Under the pieces are notes generated by a model, which did not search any database, had not been told where the DNA came from, and was given only the letters and a program-made list of their open reading frames with translations. Positions 17,445-26,136 of a stretch of 64,000 nt of DNA are shown piece after piece (the first letter of the stretch is position 1; each line of letters begins with the position of its first letter). The stretch lies in the NCBI GenBank assembly GCA_001412365.1, contig LKUE01000319.1, positions 4,578 to 68,577 of the forward strand, in the 5' to 3' direction. Position numbers and translations under genes: made by a program. Source of the stretch: Desulfuromonas sp. SDB (GTDB lineage Bacteria; SDB-A).

Positions 17445-17473
17445 TTGACATAGTGCGCACATTGTGATATTAT
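17445..17473 (+). promoter_or_regulatory. Promoter of the RHH regulator gene
   Basis: TTGACA (17445-17450), a 17-base spacer and TATTAT (17468-17473) form a near-consensus sigma-70 promoter. Transcription would start near 17480, leaving a leader of only about ten bases before the ATG at 17490, with no ribosome binding site. The spacer is filled by a palindrome. Confidence 0.75.
17448..17465. promoter_or_regulatory. Palindromic operator inside the RHH promoter
   Basis: ACATAGTGC meets GCACATTGT across a centre of symmetry; seven of nine base pairs match, with a perfect GTGCGCAC core at 17453-17460. It overlaps the -35 end and the spacer. RHH antitoxins usually repress their own promoter through such sites, so autoregulation is the likely role. 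Confidence 0.6.
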
Positions 17474-17489
17474 TAAATAAAGTTAAGTT

Positions 17490-17705
17490 ATGAAAGATAA
17501 AAAAGATTATAAATTATCCGCTCCAATAAAAAAAACAATTAAACCTGAAACTAAAATGAATATTAGAATTGATCCCCAAGAGCTTAGATTAATTAAACTG
17601 AAAGCGGAACAGGAAGGATTGAAATATCAGACTTTTGTTAAAAGCATTCTGCATAAATATATTACCGGTCAATTGGTGGATAAAGAAAAGATATTTTTTA
17701 GATAG
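17490..17705 (+). CDS. Ribbon-helix-helix (CopG/BrnA-type antitoxin-like) DNA-binding protein
   Basis: The 71-residue basic protein contains MNIRIDPQELRLIKLKAEQE followed by GLKYQTFVKSILHKYITGQL, matching one ribbon strand and two helices of the RHH fold, as in CopG-like antitoxins. Such proteins bind DNA as dimers and usually neutralise a BrnT- or RelE-like toxin encoded next to them. No toxin gene is found on either side: upstream is a secreted protein and downstream a 159-base gap before an aminotransferase. It may therefore be an orphan regulator or a relic of a toxin-antitoxin pair. The promoter contains a matching palindrome. Confidence 0.75.
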   Translation: MKDKKDYKLSAPIKKTIKPETKMNIRIDPQELRLIKLKAEQEGLKYQTFVKSILHKYITGQLVDKEKIFFR

Positions 17706-17864
17706 ATAGGGGAAGTACATATCTGAGTTAGTGCTACGTAAATATACTCAGCTATCGAGTATAAGCTGAACTGATTTTAAACAAATCATTATCTGTACAT
17801 CTCAGCATCCGTTCAATTCTCCAGTTAGAATATTATTAACACACTTACCCCAGGAGGTTTTACG

Positions 17865-19355
17865 ATGAAACCAGTTAAGTTTTATGATGCATTGATAAAT
17901 AATACAGTTGAACATCCGGAGAGGAATAATGCCACCTCTCAAAGACTGTTTGAAGTAATGGAAAATGTTCTTCCGGGAAAACAAGCAGAAGATTTTACCA
18001 ACCACTTAAAGAAAAAACTGGGCAATCCACACCCTCATAGCGCATTAACCAGCCAGCAGGCAAATATAATAATTGATGAGTTTGATCAGTTTAATGTAAA
18101 AACAGAAGATTTAACTGAAATCATTGATCAGTTGTTTTTGTGTGAACTGTCCACCCAGGAAATTCTTCAGCTTCATCGGACTTATAAAATACCTGTCTCT
18201 AAATTGGAAACAGATATTTTGCCGGTACAGGGCAATGGATGCTGGATAAGAGACAGCAAAGGAGACTGGTTCCTGGACTTGGATAGTAATTACAGTGCTT
18301 CCAATTTAGGAATGGCTAATTTGGAAATTGCCAAAGGTCTTTATCATCAGGCAAAAACCTTGATCTCGATGAAAGAAGACCGAATACAGGTAGCCCGGGC
18401 AAGGTTTCTCAAAGAAATCAGCCAAATGATGCCCCGGGGATTGACTAATTTTTACTGGCAGAATTCAGGGGGAGAAGCGGTGGATAAAGCTCTGAAAATT
18501 GCTAAAGCTTATACCCAAACCAAACAGGTGGTTGCGTTTAGGCATGGTTTTCACGGCAGGACTCATGGTGCAGTGGCAGTTACCCATAATTTAAAATACC
18601 GCAAACCCTTTTTGCTGGATCAGGAAGACTGGGTTCACTTTGCTGATTTCAACGACCTGGAATCGGTTAAGAGAGTCTTGGATGAAACCGGAAGCAAGAT
18701 AATCATAATGGAAATGGTGCAGGGGGAAGAGGCAGGAAATTTGCCGGCTGATCAGGGTTTCATAAACCAATTATGGGATTTTGCCAGAGAAAACAACATA
18801 ATTATAATTGACGATGAAGTCCAGGCAGGATTCGGCAGAACTGCCAGGAAACGGGGAGACTGGTTTGCCTGCATGAGTTATGAGGTTGTCCCGGATATAA
18901 TGGTTATAGGAAAGTCGTTCGGAGGGGGCTATCCGGTTACCGCCGTAGTAACAAGTTCAAACATAAGTGAACAGATGAAACCGGGCTATGATGGATCAAC
19001 TTTTGGAGGTAATCCCATGGCTATGGTTTCTGCTCTTATTGCCACCCGTCAGATGAGAAGGAAAAACATTACCGAAAATGTGATAGAACGCTCAACACAA
19101 ATTGAGCAGGGTTTCTCCGCTCTTCAAAACAAGTATGACCTGGTAAAAGATTTTCGTGTTTACGGCTTGATGATTGCTTTAGATCTGGGAAATGAGCAAC
19201 AGGTGAAAATAATGCAGGAAAAACTGAGAGATAACGGGGTTAAATCGTCCCTGTCCACCGGAAAATATATTAGATTTCTACCCCCCACGATAATTTCAGC
19301 GGGAGAAGTTGATTATTTTTTAAACACCCTGGATGAAGTAATCGGTAATTTGTAA
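17865..19355 (+). CDS. Class III aminotransferase (PLP-dependent)
   Basis: Fold-type I PLP enzyme of the ornithine/acetylornithine/GABA transaminase class. The catalytic domain starts near residue 115. It shows the phosphate-binding NSGGEAVDKALKIAKAY, FRHGFHGRTHGAVAVT, the PLP-ring Asp317 in IIIIDDEVQAGFGRTA, and Schiff-base Lys350 in VIGKSFGGGYPV, then STFGGNPMAMVSAL. An N-terminal helical extension of about 110 residues precedes the usual start and is not explained by the family core. The substrate cannot be decided from sequence; an omega-amino acid such as lysine, ornithine or GABA is likely. The gene stands alone, with CAGGAGG before the ATG. Confidence 0.85.
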   Translation: MKPVKFYDALINNTVEHPERNNATSQRLFEVMENVLPGKQAEDFTNHLKKKLGNPHPHSALTSQQANIIIDEFDQFNVKTEDLTEIIDQLFLCELSTQEILQLHRTYKIPVSKLETDILPVQGNGCWIRDSKGDWFLDLDSNYSASNLGMANLEIAKGLYHQAKTLISMKEDRIQVARARFLKEISQMMPRGLTNFYWQNSGGEAVDKALKIAKAYTQTKQVVAFRHGFHGRTHGAVAVTHNLKYRKPFLLDQEDWVHFADFNDLESVKRVLDETGSKIIIMEMVQGEEAGNLPADQGFINQLWDFARENNIIIIDDEVQAGFGRTARKRGDWFACMSYEVVPDIMVIGKSFGGGYPVTAVVTSSNISEQMKPGYDGSTFGGNPMAMVSALIATRQMRRKNITENVIERSTQIEQGFSALQNKYDLVKDFRVYGLMIALDLGNEQQVKIMQEKLRDNGVKSSLSTGKYIRFLPPTIISAGEVDYFLNTLDEVIGNL

Positions 19356-19367
19356 ATCAACTGTACA

Positions 19368-20057
19368 TTACTTAAGCTGATTGTTTAAAGGTAGTTTAGC
19401 TATGCTGTGGGAAAAAACCTGCATCAGATAGAAGATCAATATCCATTTGACCAGTAAATTTAATAACTCCTGGTCAATGGGAATGAACAGAATCAGGATT
19501 ATACCCAGTAGAAAAATTGGAAAAAAAGAAAAAAGCAGAAGTTTTGATTTAAAATCCAGTTCTGCCAGTATTTTTAGAATGTTCATATCCTTGAACAGAG
19601 AATAACCCAGAAAATTTACCGGGAAAATACAGGCAAAGATAAAAGGGAATAATATCTTTCCTAATTTGTAAAAGTAAGCCATGAAAGTTGAACTGTAAAT
19701 AACCGCAACAAAAAATACCAGAATACAGGTAATTACCAGAGATTGAAAAAAGGTAAACATCAGAGGTATAACTGCATGAATCCAACTCATTAATGAAATT
19801 TCCTGGATTTCCCAGAGAGGAGGTTTATCTTCTCCTCTGTAGGCAGACTGAATTATCTGCTGGAAATAACTGAAGGAAAATCCAGTTAAAGCGGCAAACA
19901 TAAGCAGGCATACCAATGCAGCATAGACACCCAGTAAACTGGTTCCAAACCAGGTTAAAAAGTAAATTAAGACAAGTATAACAGTACTGGCGGCAAGGGG
20001 AACCAGACCTTCCAGGTTTAATGGATAAGTAAAATATCTGTGTATTTTTTTTATTAT
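19368..20057 (-). CDS. Multi-pass membrane protein lacking a standard start codon
   Basis: The frame encodes about 230 residues with roughly five to six membrane segments; the pattern around SAYRGEDKPPLWEIQ recalls the DUF4013/Yip1-like groups, but I cannot assign it. The first usual start in frame is a TTG at 19916. Yet protein-like sequence continues upstream (RYFTYPLNLEGLVPLAAS, then a hydrophobic helix) to a stop at 20058-20060, with no ATG, GTG or TTG. An AAGGA (complement of 20062-20066) lies seven bases before an ATA codon (20054-20052), next to a run of eight A. So it either starts at ATA or is a start-loss or frameshift pseudogene. It follows the propeller lipoprotein gene in the same direction. 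Confidence 0.6.
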   Translation of the reverse strand: MIKKIHRYFTYPLNLEGLVPLAASTVILVLIYFLTWFGTSLLGVYAALVCLLMFAALTGFSFSYFQQIIQSAYRGEDKPPLWEIQEISLMSWIHAVIPLMFTFFQSLVITCILVFFVAVIYSSTFMAYFYKLGKILFPFIFACIFPVNFLGYSLFKDMNILKILAELDFKSKLLLFSFFPIFLLGIILILFIPIDQELLNLLVKWILIFYLMQVFSHSIAKLPLNNQLK

Positions 20058-20073
20058 TTAATCCTTAATAAAT

Positions 20074-21165
20074 TTATAAAAAGCTGTTTATCTGAACTTT
20101 TATCTTTCTGGAAATAAAATCAGTTCCTTCCCCCGGATTGAAGTAGAGGATGCTTAATATGCTGTCGTCAATTACATCCATTTGATAGGGCAGAAGACAA
20201 TTATCTCCCTCTAAACAGATAGTGGATAGATAAAATGATCCGGTATAAGCAAAGGAAGGCAGTTTGTAGATATCCACCAATCCGAATTTCTCCGACCGGA
20301 AAAAATCATCATGGTATTTCCACCCATTCTGCCAAAGCCGGAAAAACAATACAAACATATAATTTTCACTGAATTCAATAGATTGACAGGGAGTGCTCCT
20401 TATTCTCAGTTGGCTGGTGGGATGATATTGGTCAACGGGAGTTTCGAAGACAATAGGCACACTCCAGTCATGATGGACTCTGCCGAAACTGTCCAATAAA
20501 TCTCCGGTAAAAATATTGAAAATTTTAAATTTGTCATGGAAGTAGTCATACCAGAACAGTAAATTTTTATAAACAGCGACATTTCCGCCAATGGGTTTTA
20601 AAATCCCCTGGTTGTAAAGATGATTACGGTATCTCTCCACCGGATAGGGGATGGTCTGACCGAAGGAATTCAGTTTTATACTGTTTTTCAAATCGTAAAT
20701 TACGAATAACTGATCATTGGACAATAAATCAGAATATAAAATGGTACTGTCATCTATGATGAATAAATTGGAAATTTTAGCAGGTATCCGGTGTTCCCGG
20801 ATATAATTGAAACTGCTGTCGTAAATGATAATTTTGGTCAAGGTAGAACAGAAAATTATAAAATTATCCTGAAAAAACAATGCACATCTGGGAAATTTAA
20901 ATTCTCCGGGACCTTCTCCTACTTTTTCAATTTTTTCAGTAGTGCTTTCAGATAAATTAATTATTGTTACCGCTTTTTGGTAAAATCCACAGATTGCCCG
21001 GTTGTCCTGGAAAGAGATTAAATCACCGTAGTAATTTTCAGTAAATATGCTGTCTTCACGTAAAATTTCAATTTCTAAAACAACAGTATTGTCCTGGTGA
21101 TTTTTACAACTCAATAATGTAATTAATAAAATCAGTGACCAGTTCTTTATTATGATTTCCTTCAT
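20074..21165 (-). CDS. 6-bladed beta-propeller lipoprotein
   Basis: The N-terminus is a lipoprotein signal peptide ending LITLLSC, with mature Cys near residue 20. The body repeats the NHL/6-bladed-propeller pattern: an early GEGPGEFKFP loop, characteristic of this family in FCB-group bacteria, then successive blades such as IIIYDSSFNYIREHRIP and KFKIFNIFTGDLLDSFGRVH. These proteins are typically envelope-anchored and of unknown ligand; some neighbour peptide or radical-SAM export systems, which are not seen here. The gene runs opposite to fetA, with an 83-base divergent gap between them. Confidence 0.75.
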   Translation of the reverse strand: MKEIIIKNWSLILLITLLSCKNHQDNTVVLEIEILREDSIFTENYYGDLISFQDNRAICGFYQKAVTIINLSESTTEKIEKVGEGPGEFKFPRCALFFQDNFIIFCSTLTKIIIYDSSFNYIREHRIPAKISNLFIIDDSTILYSDLLSNDQLFVIYDLKNSIKLNSFGQTIPYPVERYRNHLYNQGILKPIGGNVAVYKNLLFWYDYFHDKFKIFNIFTGDLLDSFGRVHHDWSVPIVFETPVDQYHPTSQLRIRSTPCQSIEFSENYMFVLFFRLWQNGWKYHDDFFRSEKFGLVDIYKLPSFAYTGSFYLSTICLEGDNCLLPYQMDVIDDSILSILYFNPGEGTDFISRKIKVQINSFL

Positions 21166-21248
21166 TTGGTTAAGTTAATAGTATTTATGATTAATATTCA
21201 ACAAAAAATACCATAGTGGAAAATTCATCTCTATGATATAAATTTTCT

Positions 21249-21899
21249 ATGTCGATTTTTAAAGCAGAACAAGTTTCGGTAAACCTCGATCCCAAATTTT
21301 CCGTACTGGATTTAAATTTAACTGTTGAAGAAAAGGAAAAAATATTGTTGTTCGGTAAATCCGGTTCGGGTAAAACTACAATTTTAAAAATGTTTTTAGG
21401 ATTTGTGATCCCCTCCCAGGGAAAGCTGTTCTTCCGGGATGAGGAGATAAACTGCCGCAACATCTGGGATCTCCGTTCCCAGGTCTCCTATGTAAGTCAG
21501 AATAACAATATCGGGGATATCCCAGTAAAAGAGGTAATAGATAGAATCATGTCATTTAAAGTTAACCGGAACATTCAGTATAAACATAAATTAAATCAAT
21601 ACCTGGATTTATTTGAAAAACCCCTAGAAATCCTGGACAAGGAATTCAGTGACTTGTCGGGAGGAGAACAGCAGATAATCAATATCATCATCAGTCTGCT
21701 TCTGGAAAGAAAAATATTTTTACTGGATGAAATAACTTCATCCCTGGATGTTGAATTGAAAAACAAAGTTCAGCGGTACTTCATTCAACAGGAGCAATGC
21801 ACTGAAATTATTGTATCCCACGATCAGAGCTGGATGGAATTTAATAATATTAAAACCATAACCGTGGACAGTATATGGGCGCAAAAGATATATCACTGA
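21249..21899 (+). CDS. fetA: ABC transporter ATP-binding protein, FetA-like
   Basis: This 216-residue ATPase has Walker A GKSGSGKTT, Q-loop QVSYVSQN, signature LSGGEQQ, Walker B ERKIFLLDEITSSLD and the switch His in IIVSHDQSW. The following gene is an unmistakable FetB/UPF0014 permease overlapping it by 25 bases. In E. coli the FetAB pair exports iron and protects against peroxide stress; that role is transferred by homology. No ribosome binding site is seen and a TATGAT (21232-21237) lies 11 bases before the ATG, so the transcript may be nearly leaderless. Confidence 0.85.
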   Translation: MSIFKAEQVSVNLDPKFSVLDLNLTVEEKEKILLFGKSGSGKTTILKMFLGFVIPSQGKLFFRDEEINCRNIWDLRSQVSYVSQNNNIGDIPVKEVIDRIMSFKVNRNIQYKHKLNQYLDLFEKPLEILDKEFSDLSGGEQQIINIIISLLLERKIFLLDEITSSLDVELKNKVQRYFIQQEQCTEIIVSHDQSWMEFNNIKTITVDSIWAQKIYH

Positions 21900-22666
21900 T
21901 ATCAGTATTTCTATGTTTCTTACTGCTGATTGTACCTGTCGCTATATTTCTGCGGTTTAAAGTACAATTAATAAAATCGCTGCTAAGCTCAGTAGCCAGG
22001 ATGACTTTACAATTGTTCTTAGCGGGAGTGTATCTGCAGTTCATTTTCCGGTGGAACAATGTTTTTATCAATATATTGTGGCTGATGATCATGGTCACTG
22101 CGGCTACCATAACTGTATTGAGATCAACTAATTTAAACATCCGAAAATTATTCCTCTCCATTTTCTGCTCTTTTCTGATTACAGTGATAGCGGTACTGGT
22201 TTATTTCAACTGGGTGGTGATAGGATTGGAAGTGATCTTCGATTCCCGTTATGTAATTGTGATCGGAGGGATGCTTTTGGGAAATTCACTCCGGGGGAGT
22301 ATTGTAGGGCTGAATTCAATTTACCAGCAGTTGAAAAAATCAGAATCCTGCTATCTTTACTGCCTGGCGGGAGGAGCAACTAAATTTGAAGCATTGATGC
22401 CTTATCTTCAGGACAGCTTAAAATTTGCACTGATGCCCACCATCGCCTCCATGGCTACTATCGGACTGGTTCATCTTCCCGGAATGATGACTGGTCAAAT
22501 CCTGGGGGGATCAAATCCCATGGTGGCAGTTAAATATCAGATTACCATCATGATCGCCATCTTTACCGTGACCAGTTTAAATGTGGTGCTGACTTTTCTG
22601 TTTTCCATCTACGCCAGTTTCAACCGGTATGGGGTGATCAAGAAGGGTATCTGGAAAAATCATTGA
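21875..22666 (+). CDS. fetB: ABC transporter permease, FetB-like (UPF0014)
   Basis: The 263-residue protein has about seven hydrophobic segments and the UPF0014 signatures GGMLLGNSLRGSIVGLNSIY, LAGGATKFEALMPYLQDSLK and the highly conserved GLVHLPGMMTGQILGGSNP followed by AVKYQI. It is the membrane partner of the preceding ATPase and probably forms an iron (or other metal) exporter with it. The ATG at 21875 lies inside fetA, and translation is probably coupled. The next 308 bases carry no gene. Confidence 0.87.
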   Translation: MGAKDISLISVFLCFLLLIVPVAIFLRFKVQLIKSLLSSVARMTLQLFLAGVYLQFIFRWNNVFINILWLMIMVTAATITVLRSTNLNIRKLFLSIFCSFLITVIAVLVYFNWVVIGLEVIFDSRYVIVIGGMLLGNSLRGSIVGLNSIYQQLKKSESCYLYCLAGGATKFEALMPYLQDSLKFALMPTIASMATIGLVHLPGMMTGQILGGSNPMVAVKYQITIMIAIFTVTSLNVVLTFLFSIYASFNRYGVIKKGIWKNH

Positions 22667-22974
22667 CTTCGTAGTACCCCCCCCCAGTTAAGTAACCACA
22701 GAAGACACGGTTCCCCCCTCCCCACCATTAATGAACACAAAGCACCCCTCATCCCCGCCTATTAGAATAAACCACAGAGGACACGGTTCCCCCCTCCCCA
22801 CCATTAATGAACACAAAGCCCCCCTCCACTCCGGATAAGAGGATAGGATTAACCTGCCTTAGTGGCAGGTAAACCGGATAGAAAAAGAGTACAATAATCA
22901 GGTGTAAAAATCATAAGTCTGTTTTATAATCTTTGTTTTTAAGATAATTTAAATAAATAAAAAAATAATAAGAT
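22667..22974 (+). repeat. Gene-free region with a two-copy tandem repeat and an inverted repeat
   Basis: Two 76-base units begin near 22694 and 22770. Each reads AACCACAGA(A/G)GACACGG, then a C-rich tract, CACCATTAATGAACACAAAG and another C-rich tail; the first 50 bases are almost identical between units. The ACCACAGA-GACAC core resembles that of the repeats at 9863-10175. Downstream, ACCTGCC (22852-22858) and GGCAGGT (22864-22870) form a perfect 7-bp hairpin without a T-run. A TATAAT at 22925-22930 may be the -10 element of the symporter gene, but no good -35 is seen. Confidence 0.75.
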
Positions 22975-24504
22975 ATGTTAGCCTGGCAGGATTATATTGT
23001 TCTAGCCGGTTATGCCGCAGTAATTGTTACCATTGGCATTATCACCGGCAGAAAAGAAAAAAATATAACCGACTACTTCCTGGGGGGCAGGTCGATGCCC
23101 TGGTGGTCGGTAATGATTTCTATTTATGCTACTGCCTTATCTGCGCTTACTTTCATTGGAGTTCCGGGAGCAGCATTTAAGGGAGATTTTCATTATCTCC
23201 AACTGGGATTCGGGGATTTAGTGGGTCGGATCCTGATTTCATTTATCCTGTTGAAACCATATTATAAACATCAAGTTACCACCGTATATGAACTGCTGGA
23301 TAAGAGATTTGGTAAATTTTCCCGGGGCTCTGGAACACTGTTCTTTCTGGTAACCAGACTTTTAGCCAGTGGAGTAAGACTGGCTGGTTGTGCTATCGCC
23401 CTTTCAGTGATATTTAGTATTCCCATGAATCTAGCCATAGTGATCATCGGACTGGTTGCCCTGGCTTATACATCGGTGGGAGGAATAAAGGCGGTTATCT
23501 GGACGGATACCTTGCAGTTTTTATTATTTATTGCCGCTGCCACTGTGGTTATCTGGTTGTCGGTAAATTCTCTGCCCGGAGGTTTTTCTGAATTTATTCA
23601 AGTGGGACAGCAATTTTCCAAATTTAAGATTTTTCATATATCCTTTAATCCGGCTAGCCAGGATTTCTGGCTTAATTTATCCAATCCCCAGTCCTTTATT
23701 GCCGGATTTTTATTTGGCGCATTTACCACCTTTGCCGCATTGGGTACAGATCAGGATTTGGTGCAGAGAATGCTGACCTGTAAAAAGGTAACCCAGAGTC
23801 AAATTGCCCTGATTTTTTCAGGATTGTTGAATTTCCCGGTAACTCTTCTGTTTTTATCAGTGGGAGCAGGTTTATTTGTGTTTTTTAAAATCAATCCTGA
23901 TCCGGTAGTTACTGATTTTGTAGCCCAGGGAAAAACAGATTACATCTTCCCCTATTTTATAAAGACCTTTCTCTCTCCGGGAATCAAAGGTCTGCTAATT
24001 GCCGGATTGCTGGCGGCAGCAATGTCATCACTGGATTCTGCAATTAATGCCCTGGCTTCCACTGCCTATGTGGACATTTACACTGCTTTTATGAATAAAA
24101 AAGCGGATCCCGCTAAAGCGGTGAGGGTTTCCAGAATTCTGGTAGCAGGTTTTTCAGTCATTCTCATCGGAATTGCAGTGATGTTCAGCAATACCGAATC
24201 AATTTTATGGCTGGGTTTTAAAATTGTAGGCTATACTTACGGGGCAATGCTGGGGATATTTTTACTGGCAGTGCTGACCAGAACCAGGGGAAATGACTGG
24301 GTAAATGCGGCAATTATGGTCAGCAGTGTGCTGGTGGTGTTGTTTTTCACTTCAGAATCAGCAGGAATTTTGACCGGGGTGAGGAGAGTAATGCTAACTC
24401 CTCTGGGCATTGATAAAATTGCCTGGCCCTGGGCAATTATAATGGGTACGGGATGGACTTTTGGATGGGGATTGTTGTTTAAAACCGGTAAAAATTTCAA
24501 TTGA
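22975..24504 (+). CDS. Sodium:solute symporter (SSS family)
   Basis: A 509-residue membrane protein with about 13 hydrophobic segments. Family features include GRKEKNITDYFLGGRSMPWW after the first helix, ISIYATALSALTFIGVPG for sodium and substrate binding, GGIKAVIWTDTLQF and GTDQDLVQRMLTCK, and later AAAMSSLDSAINALAS. The group includes carriers for sugars, sialic acid, proline and pantothenate; the substrate here cannot be told. It most resembles the SGLT-like branch. The ATG lacks a ribosome binding site and follows a very A-rich leader. rnhC starts six bases after its stop. Confidence 0.88.
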   Translation: MLAWQDYIVLAGYAAVIVTIGIITGRKEKNITDYFLGGRSMPWWSVMISIYATALSALTFIGVPGAAFKGDFHYLQLGFGDLVGRILISFILLKPYYKHQVTTVYELLDKRFGKFSRGSGTLFFLVTRLLASGVRLAGCAIALSVIFSIPMNLAIVIIGLVALAYTSVGGIKAVIWTDTLQFLLFIAAATVVIWLSVNSLPGGFSEFIQVGQQFSKFKIFHISFNPASQDFWLNLSNPQSFIAGFLFGAFTTFAALGTDQDLVQRMLTCKKVTQSQIALIFSGLLNFPVTLLFLSVGAGLFVFFKINPDPVVTDFVAQGKTDYIFPYFIKTFLSPGIKGLLIAGLLAAAMSSLDSAINALASTAYVDIYTAFMNKKADPAKAVRVSRILVAGFSVILIGIAVMFSNTESILWLGFKIVGYTYGAMLGIFLLAVLTRTRGNDWVNAAIMVSSVLVVLFFTSESAGILTGVRRVMLTPLGIDKIAWPWAIIMGTGWTFGWGLLFKTGKNFN

Positions 24505-24510
24505 AAAGCG

Positions 24511-25446
24511 ATGAATGAATTACAAAAAACACTGAATAATATAAAAAAGATATTAAAAATTAATCATGTGAACATCAAAGAAATTAAACAAATTAATCAT
24601 GGATTTCAGCTCAAACTTGATCATCCCCAGCTTACCGGACATCTTCGAATATATTCAGGCAGAAAGGGAATCCGCATTGATCAGAGTCAGTTAAAGTCAA
24701 TTCCCGGAACCGAAATTGCTGACATCCTTAAAACAGCACTAAATCTGAAAGATATTCCGGAGACAGAAAAAAATCAAGCTTTCGGCGGCAGTATAATCGG
24801 ATGCGATGAATCTGGAAAAGGAGACTACTTCGGACCACTGGTTTGCGCTGCAGTTTTTGTTGACAAGAACTTAGAACAACAATGGAAAGAATTTTCCATT
24901 GAGGACAGTAAAAACCTTAGCGATAGTAAAAACTATCAAATTGGTCAGATGATGTTAAGCCTTTATAAAGATTTTGTTGAAATAGCTGAACTGTGGCCAG
25001 CTGAATATAACCGACAATATAATCAGATGAAAAAACAGCATTTAAATCTCAATCATTTACTAGCCCGTTTACATTCTCAAGCAATTTTGAAGTTAGCGGA
25101 CAGACACCCACCGGATACAGTTATAATTGATCAATTTTCAAAACAATCCTTATTTAATTTGCCATCAGCCGGTTTTTCTAAAACTTTAAAAATAATTGAA
25201 ATAACCCGAGCAGAAAAATATATGGCGGTAGCAGCAGCATCAGTAATAGCCAGATATCGTTATCTGACTGTATTAGATGAACTATCCAGTTGCTACAACC
25301 TTACTTTCCCCAAGGGAGCAGGAAGAAAAGTTGAAAAATTTGCCCAAAATTTTGTGCAGAAACACAGCCGGAAAAAACTAAATGAAGTAGCTAAGGTGCA
25401 TTTTAAAACCACTAGTAAAATAGATGTTCTGGAATTTGATTGCTAA
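24511..25446 (+). CDS. rnhC: Ribonuclease HIII
   Basis: RNase HIII removes RNA from RNA-DNA hybrids. The N-terminal about 85 residues form the TBP-like substrate-binding domain typical of type HIII (basic, with HLRIYSGRKGIRI). The catalytic domain starts at GCDESGKGDYFGPLVCAAVF, whose first Asp and Glu are metal ligands. It continues with EDSKNLSD, the Asp in DTVIIDQFSK and AEKYMAVAAASVIARYRYL. This GDEGxGxS-type variant distinguishes HIII from HII. Length 311 residues is typical. Confidence 0.93.
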   Translation: MNELQKTLNNIKKILKINHVNIKEIKQINHGFQLKLDHPQLTGHLRIYSGRKGIRIDQSQLKSIPGTEIADILKTALNLKDIPETEKNQAFGGSIIGCDESGKGDYFGPLVCAAVFVDKNLEQQWKEFSIEDSKNLSDSKNYQIGQMMLSLYKDFVEIAELWPAEYNRQYNQMKKQHLNLNHLLARLHSQAILKLADRHPPDTVIIDQFSKQSLFNLPSAGFSKTLKIIEITRAEKYMAVAAASVIARYRYLTVLDELSSCYNLTFPKGAGRKVEKFAQNFVQKHSRKKLNEVAKVHFKTTSKIDVLEFDC

Positions 25447-25471
25447 CTGAAAATACTGAAGGGGATTGATA

Positions 25472-26080
25472 ATGGAAATTAATTTCAAAGAAATTGTTGA
25501 AAATGACCGTCTATTAAAGCAGATAAATTTTATAATTGAACTGGATAAATTAAAAAGCATTTTTCGCCAGAGTTACCTTTCCCACTCAAAACGTCATGAG
25601 AATGATGCCGAACATTCCTGGCATATAGCGGTTATGGCTATCCTGTTAGCTGAACATAGTTCTGTTTTAAACAAAGATCCTGATTTATTGAAAGTAGTCA
25701 AAATGCTGCTAATTCATGATATAGTTGAAATTGACGCTGGTGACACCTATTGCTATGATGAAATTGGAAATGCACATAAAGAACAAAGGGAATTAAAAGC
25801 AGCAGCACGGATATTTAATATTTTACCTGAAGATCAAAGTCAGGAATTATTTGATTTATGGCAGGAATTTGAGCAGCAAGTAACTCCTGAGGCGGTATTT
25901 GCGGCTAGTTTGGATCGGATTCAGCCGATTATTTTAAATTTTCTTTCTGCAGGTAAGTCTTGGAAAGAGCATGATATAACTCCTGATATGATTTTAAAAA
26001 GAAATTCAATTATTGAAAAAGGGTCTCCTGCTCTGTGGAATATGGTGAAAAATATTTTAAAAATATTTTTTAATAGATAA
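25472..26080 (+). CDS. HD-domain hydrolase (YfbR-like 5'-nucleotidase family)
   Basis: The metal-binding HD signature is complete: RHENDAEHSWHIAVMA gives the first His and second His, LLIHDIVEIDAGDTY the His-Asp pair, and FAASLDRIQPIILNF the final Asp. The layout matches the HD_3/YfbR group, dNMP 5'-nucleotidases or related pyrophosphohydrolases. Its role next to purA and rnhC would fit nucleotide-pool cleaning, which is inference. The ATG at 25472 follows AAGGGG; an in-frame TTG at 25466 is less well placed. Confidence 0.85.
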   Translation: MEINFKEIVENDRLLKQINFIIELDKLKSIFRQSYLSHSKRHENDAEHSWHIAVMAILLAEHSSVLNKDPDLLKVVKMLLIHDIVEIDAGDTYCYDEIGNAHKEQRELKAAARIFNILPEDQSQELFDLWQEFEQQVTPEAVFAASLDRIQPIILNFLSAGKSWKEHDITPDMILKRNSIIEKGSPALWNMVKNILKIFFNR

Positions 26081-26136
26081 GTTTGAAGTTTATCAGCTTA
26101 GTTTTAATTTATTACTGAGAAAAGGAGTTGGATGCA

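Noticed and set aside
22852-22870. Terminator for fetB
   Set aside because: The CCTGCC/GGCAGG hairpin is perfect but lies 185 bases past the stop and lacks a T-run; it looks more like part of a repeat element.
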